Shown here: one piece after another, positions 1-10,704 of the stretch
Numbering within the stretch: the stretch's first letter is position 1
How the letters are laid out: the number at the start of each line of letters is the position of its first letter
Assembly (NCBI GenBank): GCA_964530825.1
Contig: CAZHCA010000013.1
Location: forward strand, 62,001-126,000
Origin: CAZHCA01 sp964530825
GTDB lineage: Bacteria > Bacteroidota > Bacteroidia > Chitinophagales > Saprospiraceae
Length of the DNA stretch: 64,000 nt
Direction of reading: 5' to 3'
Notes under the pieces: model-generated
Database searches by the model: none
Seen by the model: only the letters and a program-made list of their open reading frames with translations
What the model was told of the DNA's origin: nothing
Translations under genes and position numbers: made by a program

Positions 1-1739
1 GGTTGGTGCAGTTTCTTTTACGGGCCATAACCACTTTCGATTATAAGCAGTACGCCAGTATTGGCGGAGCCATATTTGGAGGAGTCTCGGTAGCAGTGGT
101 CCTGAACTTCATCATCAACGTAGGTTTAAAAAGCTCGCCGTTGCGGCGTTCCTCCGTGGTGATGTGGATGACGGAAAATTTCCTGCTTGTTGCGGGTCTA
201 ACAGCTGCCGTGGTAGCCGTATTGTTTTTCCTCCTGAATAAAGCAAGGGCTTTCGATCCTTTTCGGTTTATTACGCTGCTAGGTACTTTTGCACTGGCGA
301 TGGCTTTTGCGAGTAATGATCTGGTGAACTTCATCGGTGTACCGGTGGCCAGCTACGATGCCTATCAAATCTGGCGGGCTTCGGGCGAGCCGGCCGACAT
401 CTATCTGATGTCAGCTTTCCTAGTAGAAGGGGCTCCGGCCGCCACCTGGATGCTCATCGTTGCGGGTGTTATAATGGTCGCTACGCTGGCTACTTCAAAA
501 AAGGCGCGCAATGTCATCCAAACTACAGTTAACCTGAGTCGCCAAAAGGAAGGTGTGGAGCGTTTCAGCGGGAATGCCGCTTCGCGCGGTGTGGTGCGTG
601 GTATCAGCGGTTTTACCAATGGGCTAATCAATATAATGCCTGCCGGATTGGTCAGCTGGTTCGAGCGCCGGTATGCCGTTAAACCGCCTCTGGTCGTCGA
701 CGGTGAAGAGCCGGCTGCCTTCGATTTCGTGCGGGCGTCTTCCAATCTCATCGTAGCGGCCTTTTTGATTTCGGTGGGTACCTCGCTTAAGCTTCCGTTA
801 TCCACCACTTACGTTTCCTTCATGGTGCTTATGGGAACCTCGTTGGCCGACCGCGCCTGGAATCGCGACAGCGCCGTATACCGCGTTTCGGGGGTATTTA
901 CCGTTATCTCGGGCTGGTTCATGACGGCCATTGCCGCCCTGACTCTATCTTCCATCTTCGCCCTGACCGTTATGAACCTGGAATTTATAGGTGTAGGCAT
1001 TGTTTTTGCCTTTGTAGTCATCGCTATGACCCTAGTCAATCGCTTCACTGACCGCGATCTACAAGTCAAGCACAAACTGGAGCTACCCGAAGCGTGGTTC
1101 ACTATGTCCCCCGAAGCTCTTCAACCTTACTTAGGCCAAAAAGCACGTAAAGTTGGAGATGCTTACGGTGAAACATTAGAAGAGCTAGTTCGGGCTATCG
1201 AACAGGAGGATCGCAAGGTCATGCGCAACTTAAAAAAACGGGGCCATATCCAGCAGGATCGATTGCGCAACTACACCGCACGGCTCAATGAATACCTCGG
1301 TGCGCTTCCCCCCGGAAATTCCCGGACCGGTAGGCTTCTCGTGGAATTTTTCTATCTGGAATCGCTGCTGGTACAACAAAGCGTACGCATGATTGAGATT
1401 GGCGCCACCCACGTATTGAACCTGCACAAGCCCCTAGAGGCAGCGCAAATCGAAGCCCTGCACACCATGGTTAGGGACGTGAAAGCTTTTTGCAAAATCC
1501 TTCCTTCCACGACAGGCAGGGCCTCCCCAGAAGCGAAACTGAACACGATGCGACAAGAGCTGGATAAATCGATTACCCAGCAGGTAAATGGGTTGATGGA
1601 AGACGAATATAATTACAAAAACAGCTTACTCTACCTCAATCTGCTGCTGCGCAACCTGGAGTCGACAGAAATATTAATGCGAATGGACGAGCTGACCGAA
1701 ACCGCTCAGCCCTCGTCTTTCACCCCGGAAGCCGCATAA
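1..1739 (+). CDS. PiT-family inorganic phosphate permease (5' end outside window)
   Basis: This is the 3' part of an inner-membrane phosphate (or metal-phosphate):cation symporter of the PiT/PHO-4 family. The frame is open to the window edge, so the true start lies upstream and the first TTG is unlikely to be the initiator. The hallmark segment FASNDLVNFIGVPVA (about residues 102-116 of the visible part) corresponds to the family GxNDxxNxxGxxVg signature, and a second family-like stretch (SVGTSLKLPLSTTYVSF) lies near residues 257-273. Many hydrophobic helices span residues 10-365. The last ~200 residues are soluble, charged and helical, resembling the PhoU-like tail seen on Bacteroidota PiT proteins. 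The receptor/lipoprotein pair downstream is on the same strand, 109 bases away. Substrate is inferred from the family. Confidence 0.88.
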   Translation, partial: LVQFLLRAITTFDYKQYASIGGAIFGGVSVAVVLNFIINVGLKSSPLRRSSVVMWMTENFLLVAGLTAAVVAVLFFLLNKARAFDPFRFITLLGTFALAMAFASNDLVNFIGVPVASYDAYQIWRASGEPADIYLMSAFLVEGAPAATWMLIVAGVIMVATLATSKKARNVIQTTVNLSRQKEGVERFSGNAASRGVVRGISGFTNGLINIMPAGLVSWFERRYAVKPPLVVDGEEPAAFDFVRASSNLIVAAFLISVGTSLKLPLSTTYVSFMVLMGTSLADRAWNRDSAVYRVSGVFTVISGWFMTAIAALTLSSIFALTVMNLEFIGVGIVFAFVVIAMTLVNRFTDRDLQVKHKLELPEAWFTMSPEALQPYLGQKARKVGDAYGETLEELVRAIEQEDRKVMRNLKKRGHIQQDRLRNYTARLNEYLGALPPGNSRTGRLLVEFFYLESLLVQQSVRMIEIGATHVLNLHKPLEAAQIEALHTMVRDVKAFCKILPSTTGRASPEAKLNTMRQELDKSITQQVNGLMEDEYNYKNSLLYLNLLLRNLESTEILMRMDELTETAQPSSFTPEAA

Positions 1740-1848
1740 AGCTTATGACCCTTACTCTTGTAGTGTGCGGAGAATGCGCTGTTTGCAAAGCCTAAGGCAA
1801 TTTAATCATTCGACAATTACAAACTTAATTTTTCCAAAAAGTTGACCA

Positions 1849-4443
1849 ATGAAAACCATCAGATTCCTTGTATGGAGTTGGGGGATTCTGCTCGCTGGCA
1901 GCCTCTTTGGGCAGGGCGAGCACGGAATCACGACCGACCATCACGAACGGGAACACGTACACGCCAAGCGGCAGAATAGCCCCTACAGCGACTCTACCAT
2001 GCTGTTTCACTTCAAGCAGGCCGAAATTCAGGACCCGGTCGTCGTTAACCGGTTTACCCGGCAGTTCGTCAGTACTGTAGGTGGAACGGCATCCGGTTTG
2101 CTAGGCCGCGTATCGGGTTCTACCCTGCAAAATGGAATGGCTGCCTTCCGAGGTCTGAGTCCCCGCTACACGACCGTCACCATCAACGGGTTATCCGCCC
2201 CGGTGACGGAGCAAAACATCAAGGCCTTTTCGCTAGGTTTGCTGCCTCCCGACGCAATTCAAGCTATGGACGTCTACAAAGGCGGTTATTACGGCAATTA
2301 CGGCGAGTGGGGGTCGGCTGTAGTCAACATCACCAGTACGGCCGATATCAAAGAAGACTACCTGACCCTCAGTGGCGGCATGTCATTTCAGCGCAATTTC
2401 ACGTTTGAGGATTTTGTGAAACCGACCTCTCATAACGACGATTTTGCCGAGTTTTTTGGCTACGGCTTAAACGATAATAAACTCATCGATAAACTGCCAG
2501 CTCGCGAGGTAATCCAGAATGCTACCCGCAATGAAGCGGCTGCAATCGGAGCCCAGTTGCCGAATAACTTCCCCATCGAAACGGTTACCGCTGCTCCGGG
2601 TTTTGATATCGGTATCGGGTTTGGTAAGATTTTTAGTGATGACGGGAAACGGAAGTTCTCTACCTCCAACTCCCTTATCTTTTCCCGTATGCAGAAAGGG
2701 GTTGCTTTCAACCGGGCCCGGTACAATCAATATACCCGAGCCGAGGATGGTACGGAAGATTTCCTGGGCACAGTGATCGAATCGACAAATACCTCTTTCC
2801 TGACGGACGGCATTTACACGGACGAAGCCAAACTCGAAGCGACTTCCCAGTGGTTCTATCGGTTCAACCCCGATCATGAGATCAACCTCGCACTGGAATA
2901 CGGTCACGATAATTCCATGACCAGCTTGGTGCGATACTTCGTTGGTATCCGTAGCGATGTAGATGTCTTTGGATTTAGCCATGGAAACCTTACCAAGGAA
3001 ATGTTCTTGGCTCGCCTCAATGGTAGCCACCGGCTGTTTGGGAACCTGGATGTAGGCTGGACTTTGGGCACAGCCACATTTGACCGCGACGAACCCGACC
3101 TACGTCGCGCTGGCGCCCAACGTCCGTTGGGGCTGACCGGTACGGACGAGCCTTACATATTTATCATACCGGAAAGCTCCAAAGCGGATGCGGGTGCTCG
3201 CTTCGCCAGTGATATGGACGATAACACCCTGGCCGGGAGACTAGATCTGAGCTGGGACCTGGCGACCAACGTCCAAATAAAAGGTGGTGTATTGTACGAC
3301 CGCCTGGAACGGGATTTTGTGGCTCGCCTAGCGACCGCTGCTAAAGATGACAACACGGCCGGATTCTTGCGCCAGCCAGCTCTGCGCACACTGGACACAG
3401 TCTTTGCTCCCAATCACTTTGGTCCCAACGGCTATTTTTTGGTCGATGGCTCCTCGTCACGCGATGATTATAACGGGGAAAACGAGACCTTTGGGGTCTA
3501 TATAGGTACCGATTTCACCCTTGGGCCCAACTTTAATTTTTCTATCGGCGGTCGTATCGAAGACTTTTCTCAGAACCTGACTACTGATGTAGCGATCGAT
3601 AACAATATAACAGAGTTTTTACCAACCATTGCGGTTGCCTATACAACTGGAAAACTTGCTATCAAAGGTGGATACTCCAGATCACTCAACCACCCGGCCT
3701 TCCGCGAGCTTTCTCCATTCACCTTCTACGACTACGATTACCGGGCGGATATTTCGGGGAACCCAAACCTGCAGAGCGCCAAGATCGACAATTTCGACCT
3801 TACGTTCGAAGTCTTATTCGGCAATAATGAATACTTCGCGGTAACGCCCTTCGCCAAACGCATCGAGGATCCTATCGAAATGATCTACCGCCTGCGGGCC
3901 GAATCCCCGCTATTCAGTTTTGACAATGCCAAAGAAGCACGCCTGGGCGGTGTGGAAGTTGAGTTTGCCAAATTCCTCGGCCAGGGGCCCGGTTGGCGCA
4001 ATATTTTGCTCTCTGGTAATTTCAATTACACCAGCAGTGTCATCGAACTACCGGAAGACTCCGACGAATTTGTAGAGGAACGCCAATTGCAAGGCCAGGT
4101 CCCCATTCTGGCCAATGGAGCAATTACCTATTTCTCCAACGACAAGAAAACGACGGCAACGATTGCTTACCGCTACGTAGGGCGCAGCTTATTCTCAGTG
4201 GGCGACGGCAACGAAACCTTTCCCTGGTACGAGATGCCCCGGAATTATCTGAATGCTTCCTTTTCGCACCGCTTTGGGGCTTTGAAAATCACAGTAGCCG
4301 GAACCAACCTGCTGAATACCCGATTTGCCCAATTCGAAGACGCCAATACCGACGGAAGAATCGATAACCCTGCAACGGATAAAGAAGTACAACGTGGTTT
4401 GGCTTATCAAACTTTCAACTTAGGCTTCAGCTATGATTTTTAA
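1849..4443 (+). CDS. TonB-dependent outer-membrane receptor
   Basis: An 864-residue outer-membrane receptor that would import a scarce ligand using TonB energy. Residues 1-22 form a signal peptide ending FGQ. A His-rich stretch (five His between about residues 25 and 38) follows. The plug domain spans roughly 60-165, with FRGLSPRYTTVTINGLSAP and a VYKGGYYGNYGEWGSAVVNI segment typical of plugs. The rest alternates like a 22-strand barrel and ends in an aromatic (LGFSYDF), the usual barrel C terminus. No CarboxypepD-like N-terminal domain is seen, so it is not a classical SusC. The lipoprotein gene starts 11 bases after the stop, so the two are probably one transcript. The ligand is unknown; proximity to a phosphate permease suggests a phosphorus compound and the His-rich segment a metal, both guesses. 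Confidence 0.9.
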   Translation: MKTIRFLVWSWGILLAGSLFGQGEHGITTDHHEREHVHAKRQNSPYSDSTMLFHFKQAEIQDPVVVNRFTRQFVSTVGGTASGLLGRVSGSTLQNGMAAFRGLSPRYTTVTINGLSAPVTEQNIKAFSLGLLPPDAIQAMDVYKGGYYGNYGEWGSAVVNITSTADIKEDYLTLSGGMSFQRNFTFEDFVKPTSHNDDFAEFFGYGLNDNKLIDKLPAREVIQNATRNEAAAIGAQLPNNFPIETVTAAPGFDIGIGFGKIFSDDGKRKFSTSNSLIFSRMQKGVAFNRARYNQYTRAEDGTEDFLGTVIESTNTSFLTDGIYTDEAKLEATSQWFYRFNPDHEINLALEYGHDNSMTSLVRYFVGIRSDVDVFGFSHGNLTKEMFLARLNGSHRLFGNLDVGWTLGTATFDRDEPDLRRAGAQRPLGLTGTDEPYIFIIPESSKADAGARFASDMDDNTLAGRLDLSWDLATNVQIKGGVLYDRLERDFVARLATAAKDDNTAGFLRQPALRTLDTVFAPNHFGPNGYFLVDGSSSRDDYNGENETFGVYIGTDFTLGPNFNFSIGGRIEDFSQNLTTDVAIDNNITEFLPTIAVAYTTGKLAIKGGYSRSLNHPAFRELSPFTFYDYDYRADISGNPNLQSAKIDNFDLTFEVLFGNNEYFAVTPFAKRIEDPIEMIYRLRAESPLFSFDNAKEARLGGVEVEFAKFLGQGPGWRNILLSGNFNYTSSVIELPEDSDEFVEERQLQGQVPILANGAITYFSNDKKTTATIAYRYVGRSLFSVGDGNETFPWYEMPRNYLNASFSHRFGALKITVAGTNLLNTRFAQFEDANTDGRIDNPATDKEVQRGLAYQTFNLGFSYDF

Positions 4444-4454
4444 AATATACAACA

Positions 4455-5924
4455 ATGATCAACCTCAATAAATCAATCGCATGTGCCCTGTTTTTGGGGG
4501 CCTCCATTCTGCTGTTATTCTCTTGCGAAGAAGTGGTCCTGCTGGGCCCTCCTGAACCTGGTGAAGGAAGCGGTGAACAATCCGGCACCGGACGCAGCCG
4601 CGGTAAAGGCCTGATCTTTTCGCAGAATGAGATAACCGAGCAATTCAACGGCGCTTCTAATCCACAAAACGTCACCTTGAATAATGTAGCCGATTTTGTT
4701 ACTGATAACGGATTTGCTCGTCCGATCGATGCCGCAATTACTGGCTTTGATTTTGAAAACCTGCCGACCTGGGTAGGCCCGATACCCGAAATTGTCGACG
4801 GTCAGCAAGGCCAAAACGGTCCGATCCTGCAAGACGTGAATGATTACAATGACGCAGACATCGACCTGGAACAGACCGATTACTTGGGCGCCTTTGATCG
4901 CAATGTTCAGCCAGAGTGGCATGCCGGAAGTAAGTGGTTCGACCTGGATCCTTCTGACAATGATTACGAATTCGATCCCAACGATCCGAGTTTGATTACC
5001 ATTGACGAAGATATCACTTCAGATCAAACCTGGACTGCCGATCACAACTACCTGATCACCGGTCAGACTTTCGTCAAGGAAGGGGTGACCCTCACAATCG
5101 AGCCGGGTACCATCATCTACGGCAACCGGGCCGTGGGACCAGATGCCGGCGTCTTATGCATCAACCGGGGTGCAAAAATTATGGCAGAGGGTACGCCTGA
5201 CCAACCGATTATCTTTACCAGTATTTCACCACGGAGCCAACGCTCGCGCGGTGACTGGGGAGGCATCATAATCTGTGGTCACGCCTACAATACCCGCGAA
5301 GCGGAGGTCCTGATCGAAGGGATTGAAGTGGATAACGGGATCGACGGTGTGTACGGCTTTGGTAGCAGGGCAGAACAAAACAACGAAGAAAACTCAGGGG
5401 TTTTCCGCTTTGTGCGTATCGAATACGCAGGTGTAGCCCTTACGCCAGGTAATGAAATCAATAGCCTGACGCTGGGCAGCGTTGGTTCCGGCACGCAAGT
5501 AGACCACATCGCTATCATTTCTGCCGGTGACGACGGTATCGAATGTTTCGGAGGACGAGCCGACTTGCGCTATATTCTGACTTATAACGTACTAGATGAT
5601 GACCTGGACTTGGACCAGGGATATAAAGCGGCCATCCAATACGCCTACCTGATTCGCAACCCCTTTGCCGGGGACGAATCCGGGTCGACCAGCTTCGAAA
5701 CGAGCTCCACAAAAACGACGGGCAATTTCGAATCCCTGACCGAAGCCGTTGCTGCGAACATTACCATCGTTGGGCCCAATTACATGCTCGATGGTTTCGA
5801 CGATGATCCGGCCGTCAATGCCGACCGGCTTTACGAAGGCGGATTCCTGGGTAAAGACAATTCAGAAGCCGACTTGATCAATTCACTGCTTATCGGGACA
5901 CCTATCGGATTTCAAAATCCTTAA
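4455..5924 (+). CDS. Beta-helix surface lipoprotein partnered with the TonB receptor
   Basis: A 489-residue predicted lipoprotein: hydrophobic leader followed by LLLFSC with the lipid-accepting Cys at residue 24, then an acidic Gly/Glu/Ser linker. Residues ~185-420 carry the repeating pattern of right-handed parallel beta-helix proteins common beside Bacteroidota TonB receptors: VTLTIEPGTIIYGN, a GAKIMAEGTPDQPIIFTS turn, GDWGGIIICG, and a later DDGIECFGG motif. No T9SS tail is evident; the protein stops after LIGTPIGFQNP. Immediate downstream position in the receptor operon suggests a surface ligand-binding partner, analogous to SusD-type lids but unrelated in fold. Exact function is not recognised. 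A strong terminator follows the stop. Confidence 0.82.
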   Translation: MINLNKSIACALFLGASILLLFSCEEVVLLGPPEPGEGSGEQSGTGRSRGKGLIFSQNEITEQFNGASNPQNVTLNNVADFVTDNGFARPIDAAITGFDFENLPTWVGPIPEIVDGQQGQNGPILQDVNDYNDADIDLEQTDYLGAFDRNVQPEWHAGSKWFDLDPSDNDYEFDPNDPSLITIDEDITSDQTWTADHNYLITGQTFVKEGVTLTIEPGTIIYGNRAVGPDAGVLCINRGAKIMAEGTPDQPIIFTSISPRSQRSRGDWGGIIICGHAYNTREAEVLIEGIEVDNGIDGVYGFGSRAEQNNEENSGVFRFVRIEYAGVALTPGNEINSLTLGSVGSGTQVDHIAIISAGDDGIECFGGRADLRYILTYNVLDDDLDLDQGYKAAIQYAYLIRNPFAGDESGSTSFETSSTKTTGNFESLTEAVAANITIVGPNYMLDGFDDDPAVNADRLYEGGFLGKDNSEADLINSLLIGTPIGFQNP

Positions 5925-5943
5925 AGATTTTCCGCTTATGGTT

Positions 5944-5980
5944 AGAAGCGCCTTCCGGTCGTCCGGAAGGCGCTTCTTTT
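5944..5980 (+). terminator. Rho-independent terminator after the receptor operon
   Basis: A perfect 15-bp inverted repeat (5944-5958 with 5963-5977, arm AGAAGCGCCTTCCGG) around a 4-base TCGT loop is followed by T residues. It sits 20 bases after the lipoprotein stop and separates this operon from the convergent SprB-repeat gene. Confidence 0.85.
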
Positions 5981-6002
5981 AGTTGTCCTAATGCACCGCG
6001 TT

Positions 6003-9000
6003 TCAGCCTCCACCTGTGCTAACGATCTTGATCTCCACCCGCTGATTTTTTTGCCGGCCTTCGGGCGTATCATTAGACGCAATGGGATCGCGTTTACCGT
6101 ACCCGCGATAGCGCACCCGATAGCTGGGCACGCCTTGCTGAATAACATACTCGGCTACTGCCTTGGCCCGCGCAGTCGAGAGGCGGTCGCAGTAATCATC
6201 GGGTGGCAGGTTGTTGGTGTGGCCGCCAATCTCTACGATAACCTCCGGATTCTCTTCCAGGAAGGTATAAATTTCGTCTAGTACCGGCTCAAAGCTATTT
6301 TTGATATTAATCGAGTCAGCATCGAACTGAATGGCTTCCATCTGGATGCGTTGACCCCGCTCCACCTGACCTGCTAATTCGGGAAGAGCGCGCTTATCGA
6401 TATTCACTTCGGCAGTTTTTTCGCAACCATTGGCGTCGGTAACGGTCACTTGGTGCGCGCCGTAGGTAAGGTTATTAACCCTTTCGCGTGTGGCCTGATT
6501 ATCCCACAAGATCTCATAGGGCTCGGTACCGCCCCGAATTTGCACCCGCGCCTTTCCGTCGGCCGAAGTATCATCAGTAGCTACGCCTTCCGCTTTTGTG
6601 GCAATGACCAGTTCTTCGGGTTGATCGATTGTAATACGTGCGTTCTTGGTGGTGCCCTGGACATCGGTCACCGAAACAGCGTATTCCCCGACATCTACAC
6701 GCTGGGGGTTTTCACCCTCCAAACTGCTTGGGCTCCAGGCATAGGTAAATGGTCCCTTTCCCCCTTGGACCTGAACCTGTAATACGGCATTAGCTGCACC
6801 ATTACAGTCAATGGGCTTTTTCTGCTCAATGCTTACCACCAGTGGCAGAATATCTTCGGTGATCTCGACCTGACCGGTAGCGCTACAACCATTGGCGTCG
6901 GTGACGGTTAGCTGGTGCGTACCAGCCGGCAAATTGCTAACCTCAGCCGAATTGGCGCCGTTCGACCAGGCAAAGACGTAAGGTGTTTCCCCCCCGCGTA
7001 CCTGGACCGATGCCTGTCCGTCTTCACCATTGGCAGAGGCCGGTGCGTCGGCCGAAAGATTTAGCACAAGTGCCTCAGGTTGGTCGATGGTAATTTCTGC
7101 TTCGGCGGTTTGTCCGCTGGCATCCGACACGGTAAGGTTGTAGCTTCCGGCAGCCAACCCTGCTAGCGCCTCTTCGGTAGCTTCGGCTGGCGACCATTGA
7201 TAGGTGAAGGGGCCCTTTCCTCCCTCGACCACTGCCTGCAACGCTGCAGTCTGTTCGCCATGGCAATTGATTTCCTGAATAGCTTCAACTTTTACTGCCA
7301 AGGGCAAAATATCTTCGGTGATGGTGGCCGTTCCGGTAGTGGTGCAGCCATTGGCATCGGTGACCGTCACCGTATGATCGCCTGGGCTCAGGTTTTCGGC
7401 TATCGCTTCGGTGCCGCCATTATCCCAGGAATAGGTATAGGGCGAGGCGCCGCCAGTGGTAGTAACTTCCGCCTGCCCATCGTTGCCACCCGTGCTGGCC
7501 GGAGCAATAGCCTGTACGGTTGCTTTCAGCAGCTGGGGTTGTCCAATTTCAATGGTACCAGAGGCTTCCTGCCCAATGGCATCGGACACCGTTAGCGCAT
7601 AGCTGCCCGCCGAAAGATTCGTAGCCTGGACCCCATCGGCCGTGACGCCTTCCCAAGCATAAATGAACGGCCCTTTACCACCCCGGACGTCGACCTGCAG
7701 GGCAGCGCCACTACCCCCGTTACAGGCAATGCTATCGGTCTGCTGCAAAGACAAAGTAAGCGGCAAAATATCTTCGGTGATGGTCACTTCGCCCGAGGCT
7801 GTACAGCCATTGGCATCGGTGACCGTCACCGTATGATCGCCTGGGCTCAGGTTTTCGGNNNNNNNNNNNNNNNNNNNNNNNNNNNNNNNNNNNNNNNNNN
7901 NNNNNNNNNNNNNNNNNNNNNNNNNNNNNNNNNNNNNNNNNNNNNNNNNNNNNNNNNNGTGGTAGTAACTTCCGCCTGCCCATCGTTGCCACCCGTGCTG
8001 GCCGGAGCAATAGTTTCTACGGTAGCCACCAGCGGCGGAGCATCTACCAGGACAATTTCGCCACTAGCTTCTTGCCCGATAGCATCGGTGACTGTCACTC
8101 CATAGGTACCAGCAGCCAACTGCTCCAGGCGCTCCCCTTCCGCATCATTATTCCAGCGAAAAGTATACGGCGCTTTGCCGCCGGTGGCGCGGACCGTTAC
8201 GACCCCTGTAGCGCCGCCTTGACAGTCGATGCCGGAAGGCGATTCCAAAGCTAAGGCCAGGGGCAGTATATCTTCACTAATTGTTACTTCGGAGGTAGCC
8301 GTACAGCCGGCAAAGTCGGTTACCGTGACGGTATGTATACCCGGTGCCAAATTTTCGGCTACCTCACCGGAAGTGCCATTGTCCCAAGCATATTGGTACT
8401 GACCACTACCGCCGCTGGCACGAGCGCTGGCTTTACCGTCGGATTGTCCGGTGCTAGCCGGAGATTCCGCAATAGCCGTGAGGGTTAATTCGGCGGGCTG
8501 ACCGAGATTAACCGTAATTTTCTTTTCCGTACCTTCCGCGTCTGTAACCGTGACAGTGTAGGTGCCCACCGACAGCTTTTGGGCAATGGTTTCCTGCCCT
8601 TTAGGAGTGCTCCATTGGTAGTCGTAGGGGCTCTTACCTCCCTGGACGGTTAGCTCCAGGCGGCCGCTGGAATCGCCGTAGCATTTGATGCCTTCCGTTT
8701 CGACCATCGACAGTTCTAAAGGCAGGATCTCTTCACTCATCTCCACGCTGGTCACGAAGGTACAGCCATTGGCATCGGTGATGGTGACGGTATGGGATCC
8801 TGCATTGAGTTGAGTGGCGGTGGCTGTTGTTTCGCCAGTATCCCACCGGTAGGTGAAGTCGCCGGCGCCGCCGCGTGCTGTTACCGTGGCCTGTCCATCG
8901 GCAGCTCCTTTACTGGCAGTGGCGTCGAGGCGTACGCCAGCATTGATAGGTTGGGGTGCCTCCAGGGTGAACTGGGCTTGCACGGAATTTCCAGCTGCGT

Positions 9001-10561
9001 CGGTTACCGAGACAGCGTACTGTCCGGGACCTATATTTTCTACTGTTTCTCCGCTGAGATTAGGGTTGTTCCACGTAAATGTGTAAGGGGATTTCCCACC
9101 GTTGACATTTACTACAAGGGCTGCATCGTTGCCGTCGGCACAGTTGAGCGTACGCAAAGGTTCGAGGCGAGCTTGTAGCTCTCCCAGCAGTCGGGGCATC
9201 TCAACCGCAGCCTTTGCGGTACATCCGTTTTCATCAGTAACCGTTACGGTGTGTTGGCCTTCGGTAAGTTCAATAGCCATGGCGCTGGTTTCTCCGTTGT
9301 CCCATTTGTAGCGATAACTGGGCGTTCCACCCTGCACTTGCACGGTAGCTACCCCGGTCGGCGCGCCGTCTTCTTTTACGGGTTCATTAACCTGTACTTG
9401 CAGTTCCATGCGCGGATCCGGCAGCTCGACTTGCGCGGAGCGCTTCTGCCCGCTTTGATCTGTTACGCTCACCGTGTAGGATCCGGGCGATACGTTCTCT
9501 ACGCGATTGCCGCGGGCATTAGGCTCCGACCAATTATACTGATAGGGCGGCTCTCCGCCAGTGATGCGTACCGCCAATACACCGTCGCCACCATTGCCCG
9601 CGCAGCTAACCGGTTGATCGACTAGTAGGCTTACCGTCATCGTCGACGCTGGCTCAATCAAATACAGTCCCTTATCCTGCGTGCCTACCCAAACCGTACC
9701 CCGAGGGGTCACGGTCAGGCAGTTCGCATACTGACTGGTATAGTACTGCGCCGGGCCATAGGTTTCGTAATTGCGGTTTTCCGGATTGTACTGAGCGATT
9801 ATTTCGGAAGCCACCCAGAGCATACCCGCCGTGTCGAAAGCCATATCGTAAATATTGCCTTCGTAAACACCACTTGGCAACTCCATAAGGAACCAGGTGT
9901 CGCCGCCTTCGAGATTACCAACCAGGTCGTCGCCCAGGAGCCAGATCTCACCCTTGCGGTCGGCAATTTTATCGATGGAAAAATCGCGCTCCACCAACTC
10001 CTGCTTATTGCCATCGATAATCAATAAGCCTTCTTCGGTACCGATGAATCGTTTACCGGCGCGATTGATGTAGATGGTATTGATATAGTCGGACCGCAAT
10101 TTGGAGCTTTTGCGGGTCAAATGCTCTTTGAGAAGGAGTCCAGGTTCCAGGTCGAAGATAAAAAGGCCATAACCGTTGGTACCCAAAAGAAGTTGCTCGC
10201 GTTGCTCATCGTAATGTCCGGTGATGATGACCGCACCTTTGCCGAGGATACCACCCATTAATTGGTCCAGTTCGGAACGCATCCAACGGATATCTGCGTT
10301 ACCGTCAGGGATCGTGAGCAGATTTTCTTCTCCTGGACGCAAGACCATCTCCTCAGCGAGGTTAAGGTCGAAAAGCCGGTACACCCCATCGGCATTTCCA
10401 ACCCATTGGTTGCTGTTTTCATCTACGTGAATGTTGTAAATGGGTGTGGCACCATCGACTGCTTCACAGCGTACGATGCGCATAGGTTCCTGCGCTTGCA
10501 CCCAACAACCTGTTCCCAAGCATACGCCCCAAAGGAAGGCGATCTGAAGTTTCCTAATCAT
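6003..10561 (-). CDS. Giant surface protein: beta-propeller, 14 SprB repeats, OmpA domain (contains assembly gap)
   Basis: One gene that appears as two open frames because of the N run at 7859-7958. The start chosen at 10561 gives a clear signal peptide (MIRKLQIAFLWGVCLGTGCW then VQAQ); the open frame continues upstream to 10735 but that part does not look secreted. Residues ~28-305 resemble a two-component-regulator-type beta-propeller (blades such as GTVWVGTQDKGLYLIEP). Residues ~307-1380 are fourteen ~77-residue SprB-type repeats in seven alternating pairs, with GGxxPYxYxWxNG and GxHTVTVTDANGC cores. The C-terminal ~120 residues are an OmpA-like peptidoglycan-binding domain (RLSTARAKAVAEYV, YGKRDPIASNDTPEGRQKNQ). 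If the gap is really 56 bases the frame is continuous and the protein has ~1504 residues. Probably a wall-anchored envelope or surface fibre; role in adhesion or gliding is inference. Confidence 0.85.
6378..9643 (-). repeat. Tandem array of fourteen SprB-type repeat units
   Basis: Fourteen ~231-base coding repeats alternate between an A type (Cys near the start, GGKxPFTYxW core, ending VTDxxGxxxxAxIxIxQP) and a B type (PASTGGNDGQA entry, YxWDNG core, ending VTDANGC and EDILP). Units 8 and 10 are the closest pair: 7345-7399 equals 7804-7858 and 7456-7510 equals 7959-8013, each over exactly 55 bases. This near-identity points to recent duplication or gene conversion. Confidence 0.85.
7859..7958. 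other. Assembly gap (100 N placeholder) inside a near-identical repeat
   Basis: Exactly 100 N lie between two 55-base flanks that are identical to a neighbouring repeat unit, where the corresponding segment (7400-7455) is 56 bases long. Replacing 100 N by 56 bases brings the upstream and downstream reading frames into register, so the N count is a placeholder, not a measured length. A larger collapse of whole repeat units cannot be excluded. Confidence 0.95.
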
Positions 10562-10704
10562 TCCAACTTGAATATTGGGTCCCTGAACAAATTTGCTGCT
10601 AATACTCTGTTGAAAGAACGCAATTTGCGCCTTTATCTTATGGAGTATGGCGTAGGCGCAAAAATAGGAAAATTTAAGGGTGGGTAAACATATCGGGCTC
10701 AAAG

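Noticed and set aside
7732..8105. Open frames that cross the run of N
   Set aside because: They are translated through unknown bases and are shadows of the SprB-repeat gene.
6378..9643. CRISPR-like repeat array
   Set aside because: The repeats are long, diverged coding units of ~231 bases in one reading frame, not short identical repeats with unique spacers.
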